A DNA stretch of 64,000 nt from NCBI GenBank assembly GCA_027604505.1, contig JADIIX010000065.1:1-64000 (forward strand), written 5' to 3'. How positions within the stretch are numbered: the first letter of the stretch is position 1; the number at the start of each line of letters is the position of its first letter. Below are positions 24,101 to 34,658 of the stretch, one piece after another. The translations under genes and the position numbers were made by a program. Below the pieces are notes generated by a model. The model was not told the origin of the DNA. It saw only the letters and a program-made list of their open reading frames with translations, and made no database searches. The stretch comes from Gonapodya sp. JEL0774 (lineage: Eukaryota; Monoblepharomycota; Monoblepharidomycetes; Monoblepharidales; Gonapodyaceae).

Positions 24101-24480
24101 GTTTTGGAAGACGAGATACTCGGCATCCGGCTTCCTTTTGGCATGTAGAAGGAATCGATCTACACTACGAGGCGGAAGGTGGGTTACACGAGGTGTCCAA
24201 ATGTCATTTGACTCATCACATGTGTAAACGATGATGGAAGCTCACTTTGAGAATCGACCTGCGGCAGTTTCGGCGGCACAACTGAAACGAGCAATGTGGA
24301 TGAGACCGTTAAGAATGGGAATGTCTATGTAATAGAAAAATCATCGCTTCCTTACAGTTGAGCAGTCTTCTTTTGGGAGGAAATGGCATCCCAGTCACGC
24401 GAGAATCCCAGCTCTTCGTTGACTAGGATGCCAGCAGCAACGGCCGATGCGGCACCAATGGCAAGTTTGGCAACACTCAT
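21163..24480 (-). CDS. FAT1: Fatty acid transport protein / very-long-chain acyl-CoA synthetase
   Basis: AMP-forming acyl-CoA synthetase of the FATP (SLC27/ACSVL) family, which activates long and very long fatty acids and couples this to uptake. Exon 1 (24356-24480) reads MSVAKLAIGAASAVAAGILV, a hydrophobic N-terminus typical of the family. Many short exons follow: YTWRETDMESNRLANFML (24040), VAILYENTPEFIFLLLAAWK (23870), the P-loop LIYTSGTTG (23500) continuing across an intron to LPKAATMTHAR, FFQYAAQTKGTVFHYVGG (23060), DPITEELVRGPDGF (22410), GYYGNPEASNKKVMRNVM (22150), GDLMRDRRGWIYFVDRLGD (22000) and FRWKGENVSTMEVREIM (21890). Near the end come TFKHRKVELQKEG (21370) and a last exon ending GGKAKL. 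The terminal AKL is a PTS1-like signal. It looks complete; a second, partial paralogue sits at the right edge. Confidence 0.9.
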
Positions 24481-24814
24481 TGTCGTGATTGGAGAGCAAA
24501 TCGAAGAATTCGGGTTCAAGATGGTGATGCGGGATTTCAATCTTGCCGAGACCACATAAAATGATCCCGATGGCCCAACAATTATGCACTATTTTGGTGA
24601 TGATATCAATTTATTATTCCAATTTCGTAACTAAGATTGAACACACTTGCGATCTCATTTGCAGAAAAGGGAGATTATAATACATTTTGTCCAGAAGCGA
24701 TGATGAATAGTGCTGGTTCTTTCCAAAGTGTCCCCGATGACACCGTGATGATAAGGAGATTCTTTCACTTGAAGAGTTCGATACACAGAGACAACCAATC
24801 CATTCGTAGGATTT
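24481..24814. other. Spacer between FATP and cyclin genes
   Basis: About 330 bases, AT-rich toward the FATP side. Both flanking genes are on the minus strand, so this should hold the FATP promoter and the cyclin transcript end. No gene seen. Confidence 0.45.
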
Positions 24815-27485
24815 TTACTCCCGCCTCGTCGATGGCCCTGAGAAGTACCCGGCGTTGTCCAAGTCCATGCCCGGACTTAATGGAGGGGTAAGATAATCGG
24901 TACCTGGGTTCCCTGACAGCACTCCACGCTCTGTGATAGAAATTTCCGAGATTCTTTCAGTCACAGTGGCGATCGGTCGTTGGTCCCGCGTAGCAGAGTG
25001 CCCAGATGTTTGTACCTCCGAAACATTCAAGATTTCTCCGATGGAATGTTCACCCGCATGTTTTCCAGATCTCACTCTCCGAGCTGCGATCCCTTCGCGC
25101 TTCGCTACCGGGCGAGGCTGGATAGCTACGGCAACAGCCACTGCTGCTGGGCCGACCCCTCCGATAGAGGTGCGCACTGCACTCTCATACAGCACCATCT
25201 CTGATGGGGATAGCGATTGCCTTTCACGTTTGGACCCGTGTGGTGATGTGTCGTGAGGAGGGGTAGGTAACAGACATTCCAAAGATTTTGATTGGGGTGG
25301 TGACCTCGTTGGGATGGCCATGACCACGGAGGGCTGCACTCCCACGCACTGAAGTTCCTGGCGGCTGTTGGTAGCGTACTCCGGTCCAGCAACTGCGGCG
25401 TGCGAATAGCCGGTCTTGGAGCCGGAAAAGTTGTATGATGTTGGAGTTCCGTCATGAGCCAAAGAGACCCCATTTCCATTTCCAGAGGTGGATGAGGTGT
25501 CAAACCTTGCCTGGGGCTGGATGTTGTCATAAGGAGATTGAGTGGACGGTGACGGTGGAGTGAATGTGAAGTAGTCGTTGCCTCGGCTGCTGCCATTGCC
25601 CTGGAGAGCCTTCATCGGCGTGAGACTTTGTACCGACGTTTCACCTACAGTTGATAACCCAAGATACACTCACTCTTGGCGGGCTAGTTCCAACTGGCGT
25701 CAGGTAGTGTCCCATAACGATCCTCCTTTTCTCTTCTTCTGCATTCAGGAACTCGTCAAAGCCCAACAATATCTCGTACAACGTAACTGTCAAGGAAGCT
25801 GACTGCCCATAGCCGATTTCGAATTGAGAATCGATTCGAACTCCTCCCCATTTGCGAAGGATACCCGGTAACTGAGCCTGAGTCTCCTGACTCGGGTACG
25901 ACCTGTTGCCGTTGCGAGACTGAGACCGGATCAAGGTGGTTGCACACTCCACGAGATTGTCTGCGATCGCAGGGACAACGTCATCTCCAGCGGCGAGGTG
26001 GGAGAGTTGATTGATTGTAGTGGGGTTCTGGATATTTGGAAAGGTATGTCGAAACACCCCCGTCAGACAGTGGTGGGTGACCGATCGTGATGCAATTGCC
26101 ATGAGGGAGGTGAAGAGAAACAGGGGGTTACAGAAGGGTACAGGCATTCCATTCAATCGCCATTCACTTCTTGATCAAAGCATAAACTGCAGTAACCTAC
26201 AAGCTCCACAGCTGATCGAGCAACACCACACTGGAGGCCCCAACCATCCACAATTCTTGCCGCAGCGATCATGCACCCTACCGCAACTGCCGCCCCGCGC
26301 AGTCCGATGAATCTTCGGTAGAGCAGTGTCATGTCGGCCAGGAAATACGCTACTGAGAGGTGCAGTTGGGGCAATGCCACGATGGGGACACTGTGGAGGA
26401 ATCCGGAAGTCGATCCAGCAGACAGAGAGCCGTAGGGCCACCTCGTCCCGTCATCACTCCGCGACTGTTCTCCCGTGACGACTGCAAGAACCCACGGCGC
26501 GCCTCGGTGGGAGAGGTCGAAAGACACGACGTCAAGGATGCGACGCTCCATCTCTGCGATGTCCCCACGACGGTAGAGATTGCAGCACAGAGTGATTACA
26601 GCATGGATGGTGAGTGTGAAACTTGGGAGATCGCAGTATTTGGAAGCCACGAAGAGGGCGGTGATGCCTAAGAGTTGGCTGACGGGAGATAAAGGAGACG
26701 CAAACGAAATACGAGCATTACAATTGCATTGTTAATCGCACAAGAAGATGCGTTGAATCTCACAAGTCCCGTTTGGGAATTGTCCTCTTCGACAGGTATC
26801 GATCCAGGAGGTTGATTGCGAGGGGGAGAGTCTCAGGGCTCAATCCGTTTTCGTAATGAACCTCTGCAGTTACAGCAGTGGCGTGCATGGGTTCATGGTG
26901 AGTAGCATTGGGCATTCCATTGTAGATCAGGATTATGAGTGCAAACGGAAGAGCTCCGTTGGTGCAGAATTCGACAGATACATTACAATATGGTACCCAC
27001 CAATGAGCCACTCGATAAGCGTTTTCCTCACTAAATGCGAGAAGAGTGAGGGGGGGAAAGAGAAGTGCATCGGTGAATTGATGCATTCATCGAAAGATGC
27101 AGAACCCATCCTCCAAGGCTAATCCGGTTTTCATTCCGGTTCGAAAGTCAGCTGAGACTCAAGAAAAATAGAGCTCACTTTGTGGAGACAAGTCCGTCTG
27201 GTAGTCCAAGAAGTTTGGAATTGGAAGGGTGGCCTCCTATGCAACCAAGCGCGGGATGATGAGATGTTGCTACGAGTGATAAAAACACGCGTACGCGTCA
27301 GACGAGCAAGGAAAATCGCTCACCTCCTCTCTCGACAATTCCCTCATGAAATCCGACGCGTATTCCGCAAAACCATCCCATGTATTGTGAGTTTGCAAGT
27401 GGACATGAGGAGGCGACGGAAGAAGAGAAGACGGATACGAGAGAGACGCGAGGATCGGCGCAGGATGCGGATGCGCTGTGGGCAT
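24815..27485 (-). CDS. Cyclin (mitotic A/B-like cyclin box, long disordered tail)
   Basis: Cyclin, partner of a cyclin-dependent kinase. Exon 1 (27324-27485) starts at an ATG: MPTAHPHPAP, then WDGFAEYASDFMRELSREE. Exon 2 (27179-27236) gives PIPNFLDYQTDLSPQ. The cyclin box continues with MRKTLIEWLIG (27020), EVHYENGLSPETLPLAINLL and DRYLSKRTIPKRDL (26770-26880). Then come QLLGITALFVASKYCDLPS (26660) and LYRRGDIAEMERRILDVVSF (26550), the standard order with the MRxxLxxWL signature. The segment down to 25640 should be the second cyclin fold. The last exon (24815 to about 25640) is a Ser/Pro-rich tail with several SP and TP sites and ends in YFSGPSTRRE. The N-terminus is only about 40 residues before the box, and I see no RxxL destruction box there, unusual for a mitotic cyclin. 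Confidence 0.85.
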
Positions 27486-28948
27486 TTAAATTTCAACTCT
27501 GGTTTGAATCGAGTGTTGAATGGGTTTCTCCGCTGGGCGGAAGGGTTGGGGGAGGCGTTTGGCGTGACTCCACGACAACTTGATGGAATCGAGGCCGACC
27601 GGGAATCGAGTGGGATAGTAAGCAAAGTATATATGGGAATAAGCGCCTGAGGGGTAGTACTGGGCAGAGTCGGCTTTGACAGGTCGCTTCTTGGCGAGGT
27701 CGGAAGATAGATGTTGGGACCGTAGGTGACATGCAGACCCGCGAAAGCAACTCACAGATTAACAAATATGCTTCAGAAACCGGGAAATGAATTTGTTATC
27801 AGGGTATATATTAGCGCAAACTGGATTCTCAGAGGGCGGTATAATTACAGACCGTGGTGCTCCCTGGAACGAAGGAGGCACCTCTTCAGTCCGTGCGTTA
27901 CGGGCAAACCCGACAATCCGCCACCGTTCGTACCAGAGATTATATCATTTTTTAATCTGTGCTCGCTCTTTTCGCAATACTGCGTGGTTTCTGCGGTACT
28001 TTGACTGTCTATCTCATCGCTGCGCGACTTGTTCAAAAATGTTTGTATACCAATTGCTCTCAAGATCATGCCACAATGGATTTCTCCGATAACAGTGCTT
28101 CGTCTTGAGAACTAGAACTTTGAGATCCATGGAGTCTTGTCACTGCCTTCCGCGGCAATTGACCCGATGACGTGCATCACAATAGACCACCTCCAGCGGA
28201 GTTGTTTTTTATGACCGGTCCTTTCGATGGGAACCAAGTTTTTGAGGTTAGTTTTCGATTGAGACCGTCCTCATGCAGGAATGTCATCTCCGGGGACCAA
28301 CTCAAATCTTTACAGTACTGATACAAAAGCACCGCTTTCAAAATGACCTGCCCCCGACTTGCGAAAATCAAATGTGACTCACCACGGTGGCCATCGCTGA
28401 AATCAGAACAAAAAACGATGAGAATACTTTGAAAGCATAATATACTCAGTGATAAAGAACTGAGCGTTCTAAGGTCCAGATAGAGGGAGTTCGCTGCTAC
28501 GATTGGCAGATGGACAAGACAAACCTTTTGCATTCAGGCATATTCTCTATGCTTGACTTTAATCATTCTTTTATTTGGTCTCTGTGCTCGCAGAACGCAG
28601 ATTCGCGAACGGGGGGAGATGTGCAACGACGAGCTTATGTAATTGTTATATCCCAACTCCCGCCCCACTCAAGGGTCCATGCAACTTGTTCGGCGGGTAA
28701 TCATATCCAATATTGGCGAGTCTTCCGCGACAGGATCTATTTAAAGATATTCTAGGCCCTAATATGTACCACGAAATGTATATCCCCCAAGTCGTGCCTG
28801 TGGGGGCGCGGTAGCACATAATACCAATACCAGGAGTAAAGGTTATTGTTCATCAGACCATCAGGAGAGATTGACAAAGACGAATGAAGTGACGATGCAT
28901 TCTGGTGCAACTTGGTGACGGGAGGTTGAATGTTCCTCGACTCGCCGG
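27486..28948. other. Longest unassigned spacer of the left half
   Basis: About 1.46 kb between the cyclin start and the stop of the GT25 gene. Open frames are short and none shows conserved motifs. The part next to the cyclin ATG (27490-27760) should hold its promoter and 5' leader. The stretch 27960-28900 is AT-richer. No tRNA-like cloverleaf or long repeat was recognised. An unannotated small gene or non-coding RNA cannot be excluded. Confidence 0.45.
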
Positions 28949-30435
28949 TCAATCAATGGAGGGCCGCCCCATCAACCCTCGCTTTGCCACCTGCTCCCAC
29001 GCACTCTTTTCCAACACCGCCAGTCCTATTTCCTCTCGATCAGGCTTCACATCTGACATGCCGTCTGTCGTCTGTCCCGCTTCCGGTCCATCCAACTGCG
29101 CACTCCCCTCAGCCGCCTCACCTGCACCATCATTTCCACCCTCCACGTCGTAAACAGGATCTGACCACTCTTGCAACTCATTTTGATTCTTATTGATTTC
29201 TGATGTGGTGCCCTTTAACCGAACCTGACCCACGAGCGAGGGATGCACAGTAAGAACTCTGAGGCCACCAGTTTGTACCACCTGTCGTATCATCATAACG
29301 TCAAGAGGATCCTTGTATGTCGAGAGAGTGCGGAGAAGGTAGAAGGCGGCGGGTAGGGTGAGCGCATATGCGTGGGTGCACGTCTGCAGGAGCATGGAGG
29401 GTTAAAGACCGTCAGGCAAAAGGTGGAGGGAACTTCTCACAGGCGACACAGATTTGTAGACATCTTTCACGACCTCTTGCTGGACTGGGCTGGGGTGTGG
29501 GTCCATATCTCTCAACCATGTCCGTCCACGAATCTCGGGAGGTTCATCAGATTCGCCCATGTACTCACTCCCAACACGTCCCCACGAAAAGAATATCCCA
29601 CAAACCTTTCGCCCGTTCCAGCACACCATGCATCTTTTTGCGAATCTCCAACTCCAGATCTACATCGTCTTCCATGATCAAAGTCGTTGCCCAGCGGTTC
29701 ATGGCCATCACTTCCCAAATCCTCCTGTGGGAGACCCAGCAGGCGATTTCCCCCGGGTACACCACTGATTGTGCAGGTCGCTTAGATGAAACTCGACGAT
29801 GCAAAGAGAGCACGTCTCGGTCACTTGAGGGAGTTGCCGGTACAAACTCAATCGAAAGGTTGGTGACCTGGGCAAGGAGCTGGCGGAGATCGATATATCA
29901 GTATTTGTCATTGCTCAATATAAGTTTGTTTTGATTGTTGACTCACTTGGACTCTCTTCCTCCGATCTGATCTTCTTGGCAAATTCAACGCATAAATGTG
30001 AGCAAAACCCAAGGTGCGATTCGCAACCTCCTCCAGATTTTCGTCGATACAAGAGACCTCGTAGCCCTCCTCGTACATACAAGAATATGGCTTTCGCACT
30101 GTAATTGCCTTTGCGCTCGTGTCCATGCTGGGGTTTTTCGTGGCGGCGTACTGGCTCGCCCTCGTCACGTTTTTGGCAAGACGACATTTCTCTCCCGCAT
30201 CCGAAGACTCATAGCCATCGGTATTTGAGTCATGATGCAGGAAAGTTTTTGCGTGTGACATGTCGAAGAACGCGTCGGATTGCAGGAGCGTCACAGTTGC
30301 AACCACACAGATCACAACCGCCGCCGCTGATGTGGGGAGCTTCCTTCCTCGATGAGAGCATAGTCGCGTCCAAAATCCCGATAAGAATAATGGGCTCGTT
30401 GCAGAAAGAGGAGATTCTGGCAGGTGAAGTGGCAT
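28949..30435 (-). CDS. Glycosyltransferase family 25 protein, type II membrane
   Basis: GT25 (LPS-biosynthesis/procollagen galactosyltransferase-like) enzyme, expected in the secretory pathway. Exon 1 (29947-30435) starts at an ATG. It has a basic cytosolic segment, one signal anchor (TSAAAVVICVVATVTLL), a lumenal stem with an NxT site, and the family's opening strand FAHIYALNLPRRSDRRKRV. Exon 2 (from 29879) carries LSIEFVPATPS, YPGEIACWVSHRRIWEVM and TTLIMEDDVDLELEIR; EDD is the expected metal-binding motif. It ends WDILFVGTCWE. Later segments are WLRDMDPHPSPVQQEVV and THAYALTLPAAFYLLRTL, then a hydrophilic C-terminus ending at 28949. The junction after FVGTCWE is not resolved: the next coding segment is in another frame and no ordinary acceptor is obvious, so a short intron or a frameshift is possible. 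Sugar donor and acceptor are unknown. Confidence 0.82.
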
Positions 30436-30575
30436 ATGACGTGAAGATATTCTTTTGCAGGGGCGGGCCTACTTGTGCAGTACTGTGAGAAACCGTGATT
30501 AGCTAGCACATTTTACTTTCTATTACGTGTTTGCTTTACAAGGCAAATTACAGGTGGTTCTTTTATCGTACCGCT

Positions 30576-33500
30576 TCAAATTTCGTCGGATTTGTTATCC
30601 GCTTCACTCAATTTCTCGGTTTCCAACACCACCTTCTCCATTCTCCGCTTCATCAATGTGCTATCCCCTATCTTTAGTTCAAATTCCGATGGATCTACCC
30701 GCCTGGCTGGAGACGCCAGTTGCTGTGGTGGTTTCGACAGGTTCGAGGGGCCGATGTGATGCTTTGCTGCTCCCCTCCCTCCGCCTCCGATCGTTGATGG
30801 TGGAAGATCATGTGCCCTGCTCCGTGCTCCCGAATGTGGCTGATACATTTTCATTGCCGCACTAACACCCTTCTGCGATGGTTCTAGCGCACGGTTGATT
30901 TCATGTCCCGTTTTTAAACCCGCCATTGGTCCACCATTGAGATTAGCTGCGGAGACTTCAGCAGGAGCAGCCACCGCATCCCACGGGCTCATGGCGTCCA
31001 TGATACTTTTGGCAATACTGTATTGCACATCAATGACTGATTTAGTCAGTGGTGTCGGAAGTGGCGTGACGGCATTATGCTGCTGAATTCTTGGGTGGTC
31101 GCGTAGGGTACTGCCCTCTCGCGCCAATGATTCCTTGTCCTCCACGAGCATGTTGTAGTCAATCATCATACCAGCGGGAGCTGGTGTAGCTGCGGTAATA
31201 GAGTCATCCACCTCGCTGGGATCGCGTTCGACCAGCCGTTGTTGGGATTCGTTAGGATTTGTCCGTTCCCCGACTCGGGAACCCATTCCAATTGTCTCAG
31301 TCGTAGTTCTCATCTCGTTTCCTTCGATTTGATCAGCTCTCTCCTGAGTGCATTTCGCAGCTTCCCCGTACGCAAAATACTCCTTTCCTTTCCGTTTGCG
31401 CTTGTCCTCCGTGCCCGCATTGTCATCGAAGTCCATCGAGTCGTCGTCTTCAAAAAGGTCATCATCCGAGCTCAGATAAGCATACTCTGTGGGAGTCGGC
31501 AGTATCTCGGGTGCCTCCATCACGACATTGTGCCCTGACTCTTCATGTTGCAGATGCGTGCGGACTTCCTTCTCCTCTGCCGGTGTATGAAGCACGGGAG
31601 GGCCGTTCCGTGCAGCACCCGTCCACCCGACTGTGGGGACCTCATCATCCATTCCATGAGAGGGATTCAATGTCGTTAAATTGGATGAGAACGGTGGCGA
31701 TTGTCCTTGCATGTCGTTGGGAGCCCGGGATAGAGAATGTACCCACATTCTTCTCACGGCAGGAGGCACAGACAAAAGTGGATCCGAGGCGACTGGCAAC
31801 CTCTGATAAAATAATGGATTCAGCTTCATGTATCATCGGAATGAATGCGGCACACCTCACTTGTTTCCGTATCCATGGATGTGCTAGAAACTGTCTTATG
31901 GTATACCTCCGCGAAGGATCAACAGTGAGGCATCGAGTTACAAGATCTTTTGCTGCATTTGAAGCCACCCATGTGCTTTTGTAATGAGTATGTTATTTGA
32001 TACATCAATGATCTTTCTCGCTTACCTTCATGACTGACCGGATCCCACCAAGGAGAAAGAAACGTGAACTGACCGTGCGCGACCTTCTGGGTAAGAACGT
32101 CCACCTTCTCATCGTAAAAGGGAGGAAAGCCGCACAGCCTGTAACAGATTGAACAATCATTTTCCGATAGACCGTAAAGGATCAAGTCTAGGATAAACAC
32201 TCACAAAGTATATAGAACACATCCTAAAGCCCACATGTCCACTCCCTTGGAGTACCACTCATCTCGTACAATCTCCGGTGCCGTGTAACCAACCTATGAC
32301 GGTCAGCAGTGAGGCGGTTGCAAAAGATTTTCAAATTTGCACGCAATACGCACGGTTCCACAAGGAGTTAGAGTATGATCGTTCCAGATGATCTAAGAAA
32401 AAATCACTGAGGACAACCTTGGAAACTTATGGTTTCAAGGAGAAAAGCTGCCTACCTTCGACAAGCCAAAGTCCGCCAGTTTCACCGTCCCAATTCTGTC
32501 AACATCTTTACAACCGAGTGCGCCCTTTGGCGTCTCGTTCGATTTTCTCGCAAGGGGAACGCCAGATCGGCGGGGGAAATCGAATAGCCTACGTCGGTAG
32601 TGATTGTTCATCATATCATGTAAAGTGCGAAGAATTAATGGACATCGACTTACAAATTCTCCAACTTGATGTCCCGGTGAACCACGCCGCTGTCCTCGTG
32701 AAGGTAGCGCACTGCTGATGCAACCTTGAAAGGGCATTTGGCTATTTAGTATTTTTCCTTAAGAAACTTTTAATAATGGATAGGTCTCACCATTGTAATA
32801 ATCCTTCGAGATTCGTCTTCAGACAGGCACGTTTGCCTCACAAGCTCATGAAACAGCTCACCCCCTGGCATCAACTCCAGGATCAAGTAGTAGTAGCCAG
32901 ATTCCTGTCCAGTACATTCAAGATCGGAAAATGAGTTCGTACAAGTGCTTTGCTTTTGAGCCCGCTACTCACCTTGCCAACTCCAGGAGTTGTGACACTG
33001 GTCATGGTATCGTGGAACCCCAGCAACCGGATGATATTGTCGTGTTTGAGAGTGCGGAGTAACTGTACCTCTTTCAGGACGTTAGCGCGCTATATTTCGA
33101 ATGGATTGTGTTATTGAGGAAAATGTGTTTGCGAGGATGGAAATATTGAATACGCATGGAAACCAAAAGACATGCCTGATTTGCAGTGAGTTCGGTCTTC
33201 CGCACAGCTTTAACAGCGACAAGTTTATTCGTTTGCAAGTCCTTGGCTTTGTACACATTCGAAAACGCGCCCCTTGACAATGAAGTTCAAACTATATTGG
33301 ATCCGGACCCGGGAATGCTGAAACACCAAAATACTCACTCTCCCATCTTCTTCAACAACTGGAATCTCTGCAAGTCCGGATACTCTGGTAGCCCTTCGTC
33401 TTCTACCTGATCCCCGAGAAAGGTCGCGGTTCGGACACCACCATCAAGAACTTCCACATAATCGTCGTTTTCTGAGCTCGGTGTTACTCCCTCATTGGCG

Positions 33501-34286
33501 AGGCCCACCCCAAATGAAGGTAGTGGGCCTTCAGCTGATGGCGCTGCCGAGTCGGGAAGTAGTGCGGAAGAAAAATCCGATGTGTGGGGACCTGATGGTG
33601 CAAATGGTGGAGCAGCCGCATTTGCTTGTTGTTGACGGTGGTGGTGGCGAACACGTGTAAGAGGATTGGTAGATATACTATCACGCGGTGCATGCAATTG
33701 TGAACGCCTTGATTTCTCCTCTACATCAACTTTGTCATTCTCCGTGTGTTGTCGGCCCCGTGTGTGATCTTCGTGGTGCGTGCTCTGTCCAGGTTGCTCC
33801 TCCTCCTCTGAGAGCTGTTCCATGATACTGAGCCGATTGTCTTTTCCGGCATTCTGTTCTCGGTTCGGAATTGATGGCGAAAAGGAACTCTGAGTCACTT
33901 TTGTGGATTGGTTCACTTTTGTATTTTCAACAACACCTGGGGACCGAAGAAAGTCAAATTACTTCACACTGCCACACCAATTACTCCCGACAATCCGCAT
34001 GTATGGGAAACGCATTGCTCCATTGGGTTGGTTTCATGGACTCACCCCTGCGTGGATTCGATGACGGACTGACCGTGCGACCTCTCGCCCTGGGTTTTCC
34101 CGGTGATATTCCAGTTCGGATTCGTGCACTTTTCGCCGACGAAGGGGTACTGGAAACGGGAGACGTTTGGGGCAATGAAGAATTGCTGCTGATAGATGTC
34201 TGGGCGGGTGAGGGGTCGCTGAGTCCCTGATGATTTCCTCCGCCGCCGCCGAAAAGCTGTTTCAAAATTGTGCCGAGCGCCGGCAT
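30576..34286 (-). CDS. RCK2: CAMK-family Ser/Thr kinase of the Rck1/Rck2/Srk1 type
   Basis: Stress-response kinase; in yeasts this type acts downstream of the Hog1/Sty1 MAP kinase. The start MPALGTILKQLFGGGG is at 34286. A disordered Ser/Pro-rich N-terminus (33335-34200) precedes the kinase domain. Motifs: RGAFSNVYKAKDLQTNKLVA with VAVK lysine (33260), EVQLLRTLKHDNIIRLLG (33050), YYYLILELMPGGELFHELV (32870), VHRDIKLENL (32680), VKLADFGLSK (32470), TPCGTVGYTAPEIVRDEWYS (32250-32370), VDMWALGCVLYTL, CGFPPFYDEKVDVLTQKVA, FTFLSPWWDPVS and RRYTIRQFLAHPWI (31880). The insert between HRD and DFG, and the TPCGTVGYTAPE and FTFLSPWWD segments, are characteristic of Rck2/Srk1. A long acidic and Ser/Pro-rich C-terminus ends at 30576, within which an upstream-kinase docking site would be expected. 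Catalytic K, D and DFG are intact. Confidence 0.87.
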
Positions 34287-34658
34287 CTTGAATCTTTATT
34301 GTTTGAATTTCACGAATGAGTAGTGACCGGTGTGAGAGCGCAGGGAACAGAATCAAGCTCCGCACAATGGCGGGACTCCTACAACGCCAGCGATCCAGCA
34401 AGCGAAGTCTGAAACTCACAGATGAGCTCAAGTTCGTTCCGCAGATCGACGTTTGAAGACGATGCAACCTGTCAGTCGGTTCAGGGATTCCGTCGGTCGG
34501 ATGGCCTAAAATCTGACGTCACTGTTCGGTAATGGACATTGGACAGTATTACACAATAAAACTTTGTCACCGAAAATTCGAAGATGTTTTCAACCTTCTG
34601 CTTTATGTCCTCCCAAAGCACAAATTAAAAAACAATGCATAGTAGAAGCTACGTCGTA
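34287..34658. other. Spacer upstream of the Rck2-like kinase
   Basis: About 370 bases between the start of the kinase gene and the stop of the F-box-like gene, both on the minus strand. No coding signal is seen; presumed promoter and transcript end. Confidence 0.45.
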
